Below, one piece after another: positions 1 to 5,734 of a stretch of 9,496 nucleotides of DNA. The notes under the pieces are model-generated. The model had not been told where the DNA came from and ran no database searches. It worked only from the letters and a program-made list of their open reading frames with translations. Each line of letters begins with the position of its first letter. The stretch's first letter is position 1. This stretch comes from an uncultured Collinsella sp. (GTDB lineage: Bacteria; Actinomycetota; Coriobacteriia; Coriobacteriales; Coriobacteriaceae): the NCBI GenBank assembly GCA_902461085.1, contig CABPWH010000069.1, forward strand, positions 1 to 9,496. Reading direction: 5' to 3'. The position numbers and the translations under genes are program-made.

Positions 1-323
1 AAGACCGTTCCCCCATCAAGGGGGGCGGCGATGCCGGAAGCCGTGCCAGGCTGAGCCTTGATCATAACCAGATTATCGGTGCGCAGAACGCCCGTTACGA
101 GCTCGGAAACCATACGCTGCAGGTGCAGGTCCTCTGCCAGAACATAGATGCCCTCAGGGAGCTTACGCAGCCCCATGTCGGCAATATCGCGAGAGACAGT
201 CGCCTGCGTGCAATCAAAGCCCATAGCGCGGAGCTCATCGACCAGCACGCGCTGCGTGCGGACGTCCTTATTGCGCACAATATCTCTAATGGCATCCTGG
301 CGCCCATTGCGTTTTTTAGCCAT
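1..323 (-). CDS. argR: Arginine repressor ArgR, C-terminus cut by window edge
   Basis: ArgR is a hexameric regulator that uses arginine as co-repressor and controls arginine biosynthesis and catabolism genes. About 107 codons are present, reading from ATG at 323 with no stop before base 1. The N-terminal winged-helix DNA-binding domain covers roughly residues 8-65 and contains the ArgR recognition-helix motif TQATVSRD (residues 39-46). The start of the arginine-binding oligomerisation domain follows, with the characteristic PGTASGIAAPLD stretch (residues 92-103). The usual length is about 150 residues, so roughly 45 are missing beyond the window. The start is supported by a purine-rich Shine-Dalgarno, GGAGAGAGG (330-338), 6 nt upstream. 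The gene follows the glycosyltransferase-like gene after a 132-nt gap that holds an inverted repeat, so it probably has its own promoter. The family call is from motif recognition. Confidence 0.9.
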   Translation of the reverse strand, partial: MAKKRNGRQDAIRDIVRNKDVRTQRVLVDELRAMGFDCTQATVSRDIADMGLRKLPEGIYVLAEDLHLQRMVSELVTGVLRTDNLVMIKAQPGTASGIAAPLDGGTV

Positions 324-455
324 ACAAACCCTCTCTCCAAAAGATGGCGGAGACAATCAATCAGTGATTGAATAGTTTAACGCTATTTGAAGGCTTTTGT
401 GTATAAGAACGCATTTCGAAACAATTCTATGCAAATTTGTTTCGAGATGAGCCGT
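324..455 (-). promoter_or_regulatory. argR upstream region with inverted repeat
   Basis: This AT-richer gap precedes argR. It contains a perfect 9-bp inverted repeat, TCGAAACAA (416-424) and TTGTTTCGA (437-445), separated by 12 nt. A 14-base site TGTATAAGAACGCA (400-413) matches 7 of 8 fixed positions of a loose ARG-box pattern TGNATNNNNATNCA, and a lone TGAAT half-site lies at 369-373. ArgR autoregulation is common in other bacteria, so an operator here is reasonable but unproven. A -10-like TAGAAT (minus strand) lies inside the spacer of the inverted repeat, without a convincing -35. No U-tract follows the repeat on the minus strand, so it does not look like an intrinsic terminator of the upstream gene. 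Confidence 0.35.
416..445. repeat. 9-bp inverted repeat with 12-nt spacer
   Basis: TCGAAACAA at 416-424 and its exact reverse complement at 437-445. The spacing puts the arm centres 21 bp apart, about two helical turns, as expected of a dimeric operator. It lies 11 nt beyond the stop of the glycosyltransferase-like gene and 93 nt before argR. It could be a protein-binding site or a hairpin at the end of the upstream transcript. Confidence 0.55.
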
Positions 456-1496
456 TTAGGCGGTTTTTGCGCCCGTCCGGTTAAGAAAAGCTGCCAGATG
501 CGTACACATCACGCAGCGCGCGGGCTTGGCGCTGGCGATCGGCCCAAACAACAGACCGAGCCCCCGATGGTTATCCTTGAGCGCGGCGACCATCTGACGG
601 GTTCGAGGCGCCTCGAGCATATCACGCATACGGGCGGAACGCTCGATTGACGACACCCCATGCGGGCTCAGACACAAATTCTCGATGCAGGCGACCAGTC
701 CGGCAAAGTAGAACTTTTGGCTTGCCAGCTTGAGCCGACCACCGCTATCTGCTTCCGAGAGTGAGTCCGCAAGCTCGTCGAGCGCCCGGGTGTCATCGGA
801 TACCTTGGCATACATGGTGGGATCAAAGGCATCTGTAAGCTTAGGTGCCGCCGCGTGGAAACAAGCGTCGCCGCATCCGGAGACGCGCTGCGCCCGCGAG
901 AGCGAGCACGCCATAAACCCAACTGTGCGAAACGCCTTGTCGTACAAAAGGCATGCCTCAAACAGCGGACGGCTATACATCACGCCAGAGGTCTGAACGA
1001 CTAGGCCGCCTAAAATCAACTGGGACAGCCCGGTCACCATCGAAGATTTGCTATCAATGGAAATATGAGCAGCATCCAAGACGCGCGAATGGCGCTCTCG
1101 ATGTGCATCATAGCGGTCGAGCGACACCGTGGGGAGCACTATGTCTGCCGCAGTATCGCACGCGATATCGACCATCTTGGAAAGAGACTGCGGAGCAAAC
1201 CACTCATCGGCGTTCATGGCGATGATTTGAGAGCCGCGCGAAGCAGCAAAACCGGCACGAAGACAAGCGCCGCGCTTCGCGTCCTCGACGTCAATCAAAT
1301 CAATATGGATGTCCCTGTCGGCGGCAACTTGAAGCGAATGGCGCACACCAGGCGCAGCATCGCGGCAGACAACGACAATCTGCAAATCGTAGAGGTCTTG
1401 GTTCTGGATACTCTCGAGCGCACGCATCGCATAGCTGGGCGAACCTTCTACCACAAGGATCACCGAAAGTCGCGGATGCGAGCCACGTCGAACCAA
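456..1496 (-). CDS. Divergent GT2-type glycosyltransferase-like protein
   Basis: The 346-residue protein looks like a family 2 (GT-A fold) glycosyltransferase, the group that moves sugars from nucleotide-sugars to glycans or lipid carriers. Residues 10-47 (LSVILVVEG, then ALESIQNQDLYDLQIVVV) match the first beta strand and the S-x-x-x-Q region. Residues 75-105 (RGACLRAGFAASRGSQIIAM then NADEWF) match the G-x-x-x-A-R-N-x-G and D-x-D-D-W region. Both acidic signatures are weakened: the D-D-G-S loop after strand 2 reads CRDAAPG (44-50), and the D-x-D motif reads N-A-D (95-97). The remaining 240 residues have no clear transmembrane segment and I cannot assign them. The start is TTG with GAGAGGA about 8 nt upstream; no in-frame ATG fits better. 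It lies between truA and argR. Substrate and activity are unknown, and it may be catalytically inactive or of altered specificity. Confidence 0.65.
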   Translation of the reverse strand: MVRRGSHPRLSVILVVEGSPSYAMRALESIQNQDLYDLQIVVVCRDAAPGVRHSLQVAADRDIHIDLIDVEDAKRGACLRAGFAASRGSQIIAMNADEWFAPQSLSKMVDIACDTAADIVLPTVSLDRYDAHRERHSRVLDAAHISIDSKSSMVTGLSQLILGGLVVQTSGVMYSRPLFEACLLYDKAFRTVGFMACSLSRAQRVSGCGDACFHAAAPKLTDAFDPTMYAKVSDDTRALDELADSLSEADSGGRLKLASQKFYFAGLVACIENLCLSPHGVSSIERSARMRDMLEAPRTRQMVAALKDNHRGLGLLFGPIASAKPARCVMCTHLAAFLNRTGAKTA

Positions 1497-1497
1497 G

Positions 1498-1539
1498 TTA
1501 TCCGTCCTCTCGACAGCAATAAATCAAACCGTGGTTCAT
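1498..1539 (-). CDS. Possible 13-residue leader ORF before the glycosyltransferase-like gene
   Basis: A short frame, MNHGLIYCCREDG, starts with ATG at 1539 and stops with TAA at 1500-1498. One base separates the stop from the TTG start of the downstream gene. A G-rich GGGGTG lies 4 nt before the ATG. The downstream gene's Shine-Dalgarno (GAGAGGA) lies inside this frame, so translating it could open or reinitiate at the weak TTG start. It carries two adjacent Cys codons but no run of one amino acid typical of classical attenuators. Such a short frame may arise by chance. Confidence 0.25.
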   Translation of the reverse strand: MNHGLIYCCREDG

Positions 1540-1562
1540 GGTACACCCCGGCAATAAAAGCA

Positions 1563-1590
1563 ATGAGACACCAGTTGTATTGCACGTCAA
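1563..1590 (-). promoter_or_regulatory. Candidate sigma70-type promoter for the glycosyltransferase-like gene
   Basis: On the minus strand a -35 element TTGACG (1590-1585, 5 of 6 to consensus) is followed after 16 bp by TCTCAT (1568-1563, 4 of 6). It would transcribe the short leader ORF and the glycosyltransferase-like gene, and it sits downstream of truA. The -35 is good and the -10 weak; a chance match is possible. Confidence 0.3.
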
Positions 1591-1630
1591 GAACAGATGT
1601 TGCACACGCGCAGCCCACAGATGACAGGTG

Positions 1631-1649
1631 TCGACGCACGACGCGTCGA
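1631..1649 (-). other. Hairpin just downstream of truA
   Basis: TCGACGC (1631-1637) and GCGTCGA (1643-1649) form a perfect 7-bp stem with a 5-nt loop, beginning 9 bases past the truA stop codon. No T-run follows on the minus strand, so it is not a canonical intrinsic terminator. It could stabilise the 3' end of the truA message or act with Rho; its role is inferred from position only. Confidence 0.4.
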
Positions 1650-1657
1650 GCCCTCCC

Positions 1658-2482
1658 CTAGTCGAGCACGACAAGCTCGGCGGGATCGTAATCCACGCCC
1701 ATAAACGTAAGGCCGCAGGCAGGAGCCGTGGGGCCCGCAGCGGTACGGTCGCAAGCATCGATGACCTCGCGCATCCACTCGGGTTCACGGCGATGCATGC
1801 CAATCTCGACAAGCGTGCCCACGATCGTGCGGACCATCGAATGCAGAAACGCATTGCCCTCGATGGTAAACGTCAGGATGTCCTCGCCAAACGCAACCTC
1901 ATGGCCAAACTCGGCACGCATCACGCAGCGATGCGTGGGCTTGCCAACGGCCGAGGCAACCTTGCAAAAGCTCTTAAAGTCCTGCTCACCCAAAAGCGCG
2001 GGACAGGCCGCAGACATGGCCTCGACGTCCAAGGGATAGCGATGCCACCACACGGCACCCCGTGAGAGCACGGGACGCGCGTCGCGATCGGCAATACGGT
2101 ACGTATATGTACGTGAACGCGCATCAAAGCGTGCAGAAAAGCCTTTACGGGCCTTGTAGACCTCGTTTATGGCGATATCTTTGGGTAGCAGGGCATCCAT
2201 AGCCCGCAGCCACCTACGGCGCGTACAAGCGAGCTCAGCGTCCGTTACGGGCACGCTGATGTACTGAGCCACGGCATGTACGCCGGCATCGGTACGCCCC
2301 GCGCACGTCAGGACAATCGGACGGCGCAGGAGCGTCTCGATAGCGCGGCGCAGCTCGCCCGCAACCGTCGTCTGACCGGGCTGCTCGGCAAAGCCGCTGT
2401 AGGACGAGCCATCGTAGGCCACGCGGAAAACGAGCGTGGCATCGAGCTCGGGAATCGAATTGAAATCAGACGGCGCGGTCAT
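1658..2482 (-). CDS. truA: tRNA pseudouridine(38-40) synthase TruA
   Basis: TruA isomerises uridine to pseudouridine at positions 38-40 in the anticodon stem-loop of many tRNAs. The 274-residue product has the family's N-terminal FRVAYDGSSYSGFAEQPGQ-type motif and the catalytic block CAGRTDAGVHA, with the nucleophilic aspartate at about residue 65. Conserved C-terminal elements include FLHSMVRTIVGTLVEIG and GLTFMGVDY. The length is normal for the family. An in-frame TTG five codons upstream is less likely to be the start, because GGGAG lies 5 nt before the ATG at 2482. The gene follows rplQ, its common neighbour, but a strong terminator lies between them and the ATG is only 35 nt past its T-run. 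Expression therefore needs read-through or a promoter I could not identify. Confidence 0.95.
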   Translation of the reverse strand: MTAPSDFNSIPELDATLVFRVAYDGSSYSGFAEQPGQTTVAGELRRAIETLLRRPIVLTCAGRTDAGVHAVAQYISVPVTDAELACTRRRWLRAMDALLPKDIAINEVYKARKGFSARFDARSRTYTYRIADRDARPVLSRGAVWWHRYPLDVEAMSAACPALLGEQDFKSFCKVASAVGKPTHRCVMRAEFGHEVAFGEDILTFTIEGNAFLHSMVRTIVGTLVEIGMHRREPEWMREVIDACDRTAAGPTAPACGLTFMGVDYDPAELVVLD

Positions 2483-2517
2483 GGACGCTCCCAACAAACA
2501 GGCAATGGCATTTCGAC

Positions 2518-2548
2518 AAAAAAAGAGGGGTACGCGAACGTACCCCTC
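2518..2548 (-). terminator. Intrinsic terminator after rplQ
   Basis: On the minus strand, GAGGGGTACG (2548-2539) pairs perfectly with CGTACCCCTC (2534-2525) around a TTCG tetraloop, followed at once by seven T residues (2524-2518). This is a textbook Rho-independent terminator: a GC-rich 10-bp stem, an ultra-stable UUCG loop and a U-tract. It begins 26 nt after the rplQ stop and closes the ribosomal protein/RNA polymerase operon, separating it from truA. Confidence 0.93.
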
Positions 2549-2574
2549 GAATATAGCCTATGCAGACGGATTGT

Positions 2575-3042
2575 CTACTCAGCGGTCTCCTCAGCAGGAG
2601 CCTCCTCGGCAGCCTCGACCTTCTTGGGAGCAGCGGCCTTCTTGGGGGCCGGAGCAGCCTTCTTGGCCTTAGGCGTGCAAGGCTCGGTGACGAGCTCCAT
2701 GATAACGATGGGAGCGTTGTCGCCCTTGCGGTTACCGAGCTTCATGATGCGGGTGTAACCGCCATTGCGGTCCTGCCACATGCCCTGAGCAGCCTTGTCG
2801 AAGATCTCGGCAACGAGCTGCTTATCGCCGAGCTTGGCGATAGCCAGACGACGAGAGTGCAGGTCGCCCTTCTTGGCCCAGGTGATGATCGGATCGACGA
2901 CCGAACGCAGCGCCTTAGCGCGGGTCTCGGTGGTCTTGATGCGGTCGTTCTCGAAGAGGGCCTTAGCAAGGCTCTTCTTCATGGCCTTGGTGTGGCTCGC
3001 ATCGGTGCCGAGCTTCAGGCCCTTCTTAACGTTGTGACGCAT
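2575..3042 (-). CDS. rplQ: 50S ribosomal protein L17
   Basis: L17 is a large-subunit protein near the peptide exit tunnel. The conserved core is complete: MRHNVKKGLKLGTDASHTKA at the N-terminus, then LFENDRIKTTETRAKALR and the GGYTRIMKLGNRKGDNAPI block near residues 94-112. At 155 residues it is longer than the roughly 120-130-residue core. Residues 121-155 form a low-complexity tail, first rich in Lys/Ala/Pro with PKKA-type repeats, then acidic (EEAPAEETAE). Such tails are common in actinobacterial L17 and are probably disordered. The ATG at 3042 is preceded by GAGGAGA about 10 nt upstream. It follows rpoA after 30 nt and is the last gene before the operon terminator. Confidence 0.97.
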   Translation of the reverse strand: MRHNVKKGLKLGTDASHTKAMKKSLAKALFENDRIKTTETRAKALRSVVDPIITWAKKGDLHSRRLAIAKLGDKQLVAEIFDKAAQGMWQDRNGGYTRIMKLGNRKGDNAPIVIMELVTEPCTPKAKKAAPAPKKAAAPKKVEAAEEAPAEETAE

Positions 3043-3072
3043 GGTCTAGTTTCTCCTCAAATATGCGAAGCA

Positions 3073-4014
3073 TTAAGCCTTCAGGCTCAGGCCCATGGAC
3101 TCAAGCTTGTCCTTCACTTCCTCGATCGACTTAACACCGAAGTTACGGATGTTGAGCAGATCGTTCTCCGAGAACTCAACGAGCTGACGGACCGAGTGAA
3201 TGCTGGCGCGCTTAAGGCAGTTGTAGGAACGGACGGAAAGGTCCAGATCCTCGATCTGCTTGTCCAGCTCGGCGTTGTCGTTGGTGACCTCGGGAGCGAA
3301 GATCGAAGCCTCCTCCTCGACCTCGGGGGTCTCGGCAAGGTTCATAAAGGCGGCCATATGCTGGTTGATGATATTGGCAGCCTGGACCACGGCGTCGCGC
3401 GGGGCGATGGAGCCGTTGGTCTCGATCTCGAGGACAAGGCGGTCGTAGTCGGTGTGCTGACCGACACGGCAAGCCTCAACGAGCTTGGCGCAACGGGAAA
3501 CCGGCGAGTACAGCGAGTCGACGTGGATCACACCGATGGGATCGTTGTCGCGCTTGTTGGCCTCGCCAGAAACATAGCCGCGGCCATAGCCGATGCGCAT
3601 GCTCATGGTGAGATGGCCACCCTCGGTGAGCGTTGCGATGTGCTGCTCGGGGTTGACCAGCTCAAACTCGGACGGAATAAAGAAGTCCGCACCGGTGACC
3701 TCGCAGGGGCCGTCAACCGAGATGGTGGCGGTCGCCTCGTCGGTCGTGCCGAGAGCCCTGAAGACAAGACCCTTGACATTCAGGACGATGTCGGTGACAT
3801 CCTCGACCATGTTAGGGATGGTCATGAACTCGTGCTGCGCGCCATCGATCTGAATAGCCTCGACGGCGGCACCCTCGAGCGAGGACAGAAGAACGCGACG
3901 AAGGGAGTTACCCAGCGTATCGCCGTAGCCACGCTCGAGCGGCTCGACGGAGACACGAGCAGACGTCTCGTTGATCTCTTCGACCTGAACCTGAGGCCTA
4001 ATGAATTCTGACAT
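3073..4014 (-). CDS. rpoA: DNA-directed RNA polymerase subunit alpha
   Basis: Alpha forms the dimer on which beta and beta' assemble, and its C-terminal domain contacts UP elements and activators. The 313-residue product has a full N-terminal domain (about residues 1-230) with the dimerisation and assembly signature ERGYGDTLGNSLRRVLLSSL (27-46). An acidic linker follows (about 230-255, VEEEASIFAPEV). The C-terminal helix-hairpin-helix domain covers about 256-311 (LDLSVRSYNCLKRASI, NIRNFGVKSIEEV). R262 corresponds by position to the UP-element-binding arginine R265 of E. coli. Length is typical. A strong Shine-Dalgarno GGAGGT lies 5-6 nt before the ATG at 4014. It is 32 nt downstream of rpsD and 30 nt before rplQ, the usual alpha-operon arrangement. 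Confidence 0.98.
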   Translation of the reverse strand: MSEFIRPQVQVEEINETSARVSVEPLERGYGDTLGNSLRRVLLSSLEGAAVEAIQIDGAQHEFMTIPNMVEDVTDIVLNVKGLVFRALGTTDEATATISVDGPCEVTGADFFIPSEFELVNPEQHIATLTEGGHLTMSMRIGYGRGYVSGEANKRDNDPIGVIHVDSLYSPVSRCAKLVEACRVGQHTDYDRLVLEIETNGSIAPRDAVVQAANIINQHMAAFMNLAETPEVEEEASIFAPEVTNDNAELDKQIEDLDLSVRSYNCLKRASIHSVRQLVEFSENDLLNIRNFGVKSIEEVKDKLESMGLSLKA

Positions 4015-4046
4015 GTATTACCTCCAGCCTCAGCAGCCCGGATGGA

Positions 4047-4643
4047 CTACTTAGAGTAGAGCTCGACGATGAGCTGCTCGTTGATATCACCGCTGATCTG
4101 CTCACGCGTCGGCAGAGCGAGCACGTTACCAGACAGCTTCTCGATATCGACCTCGAGCCAGCCAGGGACCTCAAAGCGCTCGGAGGAAATCAGGGCCTCC
4201 TTGATGGGGAGGAGGTCACGGAACTTCTCGCCGACAGCGACGACGTCGCCGGCCTTGACGCGGTAGGACGGGATGTCCACGCGCTTGCCGTTCACGGTGA
4301 AGTGACCGTGACGGACGGACTGACGAGCCTCTTTGCGGGTGCGGGCGAAGCCAAGACGGAAGACAACGTTGTCGAGGCGAGACTCAAGGATGATCATGAG
4401 GTTCTCACCGGTGACGCCGTTCATCTTACGGGCCTTGTTGAAGTAGCCGTGGAACTGCTTCTCCAGAACGCCATAGATGAACTTGACCTTCTGCTTCTCG
4501 CGCAGCTGCATGCCGTACTCAGATTCCTTGCGACGGCGCTTGGGCTGACGGATAGATTCCTTCTTGCTGCTGTAACCGAGCTCAGCGGGATCGATCCCGA
4601 GCTGACGGCAGCGCTTAAGAACAGGAGTCCTGTCGATTGCCAT
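4047..4643 (-). CDS. rpsD: 30S ribosomal protein S4
   Basis: S4 is a primary 16S rRNA binder that nucleates small-subunit assembly, and in several bacteria it represses its own operon. The protein is 198 residues. The S4 RNA-binding domain runs from about residue 88 to 150 (SRLDNVVFRLGFARTRKEARQSVRHGHFTVNGKRV and onward). The N-terminus keeps a single cysteine (C12) rather than the clustered cysteines of zinc-binding S4, so this is the zinc-free form. The C-terminus, EQLIVELYSK, is typical. The ATG at 4643 is preceded by GAAAGGAT about 9 nt upstream. Gaps of 19 nt to rpsK and 32 nt to rpoA fit one transcript. If S4 autoregulates here, the structured spacer at 5585-5734 upstream of rpmJ is a natural candidate target; this is inference. 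Confidence 0.98.
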   Translation of the reverse strand: MAIDRTPVLKRCRQLGIDPAELGYSSKKESIRQPKRRRKESEYGMQLREKQKVKFIYGVLEKQFHGYFNKARKMNGVTGENLMIILESRLDNVVFRLGFARTRKEARQSVRHGHFTVNGKRVDIPSYRVKAGDVVAVGEKFRDLLPIKEALISSERFEVPGWLEVDIEKLSGNVLALPTREQISGDINEQLIVELYSK

Positions 4644-4662
4644 ATTGATACGATCCTTTCAG

Positions 4663-5067
4663 TTACACGCGGCGACGCTTCTTGGGGCGGCAGCCGTTGT
4701 GCGGAATGGGGGTCTTGTCCTGGATGCTCGAGACCTCGAGGCCAGCAGCCTGGAGGGAGCGGATGGCGGTCTCACGACCGGAGCCGGGGCCCTTGACGAA
4801 GACGGAAACCTTCTTCATACCGTGCTCCATGGCCTGCTTGGCAGCAGCCTCGGCAGCCATCTGGGCAGCGAACGGCGTGGACTTACGGGAGCCCTTGAAG
4901 CCCACCTGGCCAGCCGACTTCCAGGAAATGACGTTGCCCTGGGGATCGGTGATCGAAACGATCGTGTTGTTGAACGTAGAACGAATGTGAGCCTGGCCCA
5001 CGGAAATGTTCTTACGGTCCGCGCGCTTCAGACGGGCAGCGCGAACGTTCTTCTTAGCAGTAGCCAT
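4663..5067 (-). CDS. rpsK: 30S ribosomal protein S11
   Basis: S11 sits on the platform of the small subunit near the E site and the 690 loop of 16S rRNA. The 134-residue protein contains the conserved blocks HIRSTFNNTIVSITD (27-41), SAGQVGFKGSRKSTPFAAQ (51-69), VKGPGSGRE and the basic C-terminal signature TPIPHNGCRPKKRRRV. Length is typical. The ATG at 5067 lies 14 nt after the rpsM stop; the AAGGAG Shine-Dalgarno overlaps that stop codon with about 10 nt spacing, so translation is likely coupled to rpsM. Confidence 0.98.
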   Translation of the reverse strand: MATAKKNVRAARLKRADRKNISVGQAHIRSTFNNTIVSITDPQGNVISWKSAGQVGFKGSRKSTPFAAQMAAEAAAKQAMEHGMKKVSVFVKGPGSGRETAIRSLQAAGLEVSSIQDKTPIPHNGCRPKKRRRV

Positions 5068-5081
5068 CTATCTAGCGCTCC

Positions 5082-5456
5082 TTATTTCTTCTTCTTAGCA
5101 CCGATCTGACGCTTCGGGCCCTTGCGGGTACGAGCGTTAGTGTGGGTGCGCTGGCCGCGGACCGGGAGGCCCTTGCGGTGACGAAGGCCGCGGTTGCAGC
5201 CGATGTCCATAAGGCGCTTGACGTTCTGATTGCGCTCACGGCGGAGGTCGCCCTCAACCATGATCTGGTTCTTGTCGATATAATCGCGGATGGCGTTAAC
5301 CTCATCCTCGGTGAGGTCCTTAACGCGCGTATCCACGTTAACGTTGCACTCGACGCAAATCTTCGTCGCAGTGGTGCGGCCGATGCCGTAAATGTAGGTC
5401 AGACCGATCTCAACGCGCTTCTCACGCGGGAGGTCGACACCATTAATACGGGCCAA
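5082..5456 (-). CDS. rpsM: 30S ribosomal protein S13
   Basis: S13 lies in the head of the small subunit and forms intersubunit bridges with L5 and 23S rRNA while contacting P-site tRNA. The 124-residue protein starts MARINGVDLPREKRVEIGLTYIYGIG, the helix-two-turn-helix region, and carries the conserved RGLRHRKGLPVRGQRTHTNARTRKG block at about 93-117, ending in a Lys-rich tail. The start codon is TTG (5456-5454), supported by GAGAGGAG about 6 nt upstream; the usual S13 N-terminus begins exactly there and no nearby ATG fits. A TTG start is unusual for a highly expressed ribosomal gene. The gap to rpmJ is 14 nt. Confidence 0.97.
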   Translation of the reverse strand: MARINGVDLPREKRVEIGLTYIYGIGRTTATKICVECNVNVDTRVKDLTEDEVNAIRDYIDKNQIMVEGDLRRERNQNVKRLMDIGCNRGLRHRKGLPVRGQRTHTNARTRKGPKRQIGAKKKK

Positions 5457-5470
5457 CGTAGTCTCCTCTC

Positions 5471-5584
5471 TTAACCCTGACGCTGCTTATGACGGGGGTT
5501 CTCGCAAATGACGAGGACCTTGCCATGGCGCCTAATGATTTTGCACTTATCGCACATCTTCTTGACCGAAGGACGTACCTTCAT
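5471..5584 (-). CDS. rpmJ: 50S ribosomal protein L36, zinc-ribbon form
   Basis: This 37-residue protein reads MKVRPSVKKMCDKCKIIRR, then HGKVLVICENPRHKQRQG. L36 is the smallest large-subunit protein and stabilises a 23S rRNA junction near the GTPase-associated region. Its zinc ligands are all present: C11, C14, C27 and H32, so this is the zinc-binding (C+) paralogue type. The ATG at 5584 follows AAAGGA at about 6 nt. It is the first gene of the alpha part of the cluster: 150 nt separate it from infA upstream, but only 14 nt from rpsM downstream. Confidence 0.98.
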   Translation of the reverse strand: MKVRPSVKKMCDKCKIIRRHGKVLVICENPRHKQRQG

Positions 5585-5734
5585 CGTTCTTCCTTTCGGT
5601 AGCGCTCAAACTACTTCCCTACTATCTACTCGCCCAGCCGCAGGCGTTTAAAACTATGGCTGGTCTTCACACACAATCCGACCGTAGGTTGAGCTAAGCC
5701 TGCAGTCGGAAATGGAGTGCGTGTATGCGTGCCG
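5585..5734 (-). promoter_or_regulatory. infA-rpmJ spacer, structured candidate leader
   Basis: The 150-nt gap is the longest inside the ribosomal cluster and holds no gene. In minus-strand order it has a 5-bp hairpin overlapping the infA stop, then an 11-position stem at 5709-5678 (separate entry). Next is an inverted repeat CCAGCC/GGCTGG (arms 5663-5658 and 5639-5634). Then come three AGTAG copies (5630-5626, 5623-5619, 5615-5611), then the rpmJ Shine-Dalgarno. No T-run follows any stem, so no intrinsic terminator is evident. Alpha operons of other bacteria carry leader RNAs bound by S4; this spacer could be an equivalent or could contain a promoter, but neither is shown by sequence alone. 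Confidence 0.4.
5678..5709 (-). other. RNA hairpin between infA and rpmJ
   Basis: On the minus strand CCGACTGCAGG (5709-5699) pairs with CCTACGGTCGG (5688-5678): nine Watson-Crick pairs, one G-U and one C-A mismatch, with a 10-nt loop. It lies 25 nt past the infA stop. It is followed by ATTGTGTGTG rather than a U-tract, so it may be a leader element, a processing site or a transcript-end stabiliser. Confidence 0.5.

Noticed and set aside
451..475. Plus-strand GCC/GGC mini-stem followed by TTTTT, terminator-like
   Set aside because: The stem is only about 3 bp and no plus-strand gene ends there.
1065..1661. 198-codon plus-strand frame opposite the glycosyltransferase-like gene
   Set aside because: No domain, no good Shine-Dalgarno, and the minus-strand frame has GT-A landmarks. 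Confidence is a little lower because the minus gene is divergent.
1498..1854. 118-codon minus-strand frame running from inside truA
   Set aside because: Its first part overlaps the truA coding region out of frame; only the last 13 codons lie between genes, and those are reported separately as a possible leader ORF.
2560..4011. 483-codon open frame on the plus strand opposite rplQ and rpoA
   Set aside because: Covers two certain genes in antisense; the Leu/Gly/Asp-rich composition is a codon-bias shadow.
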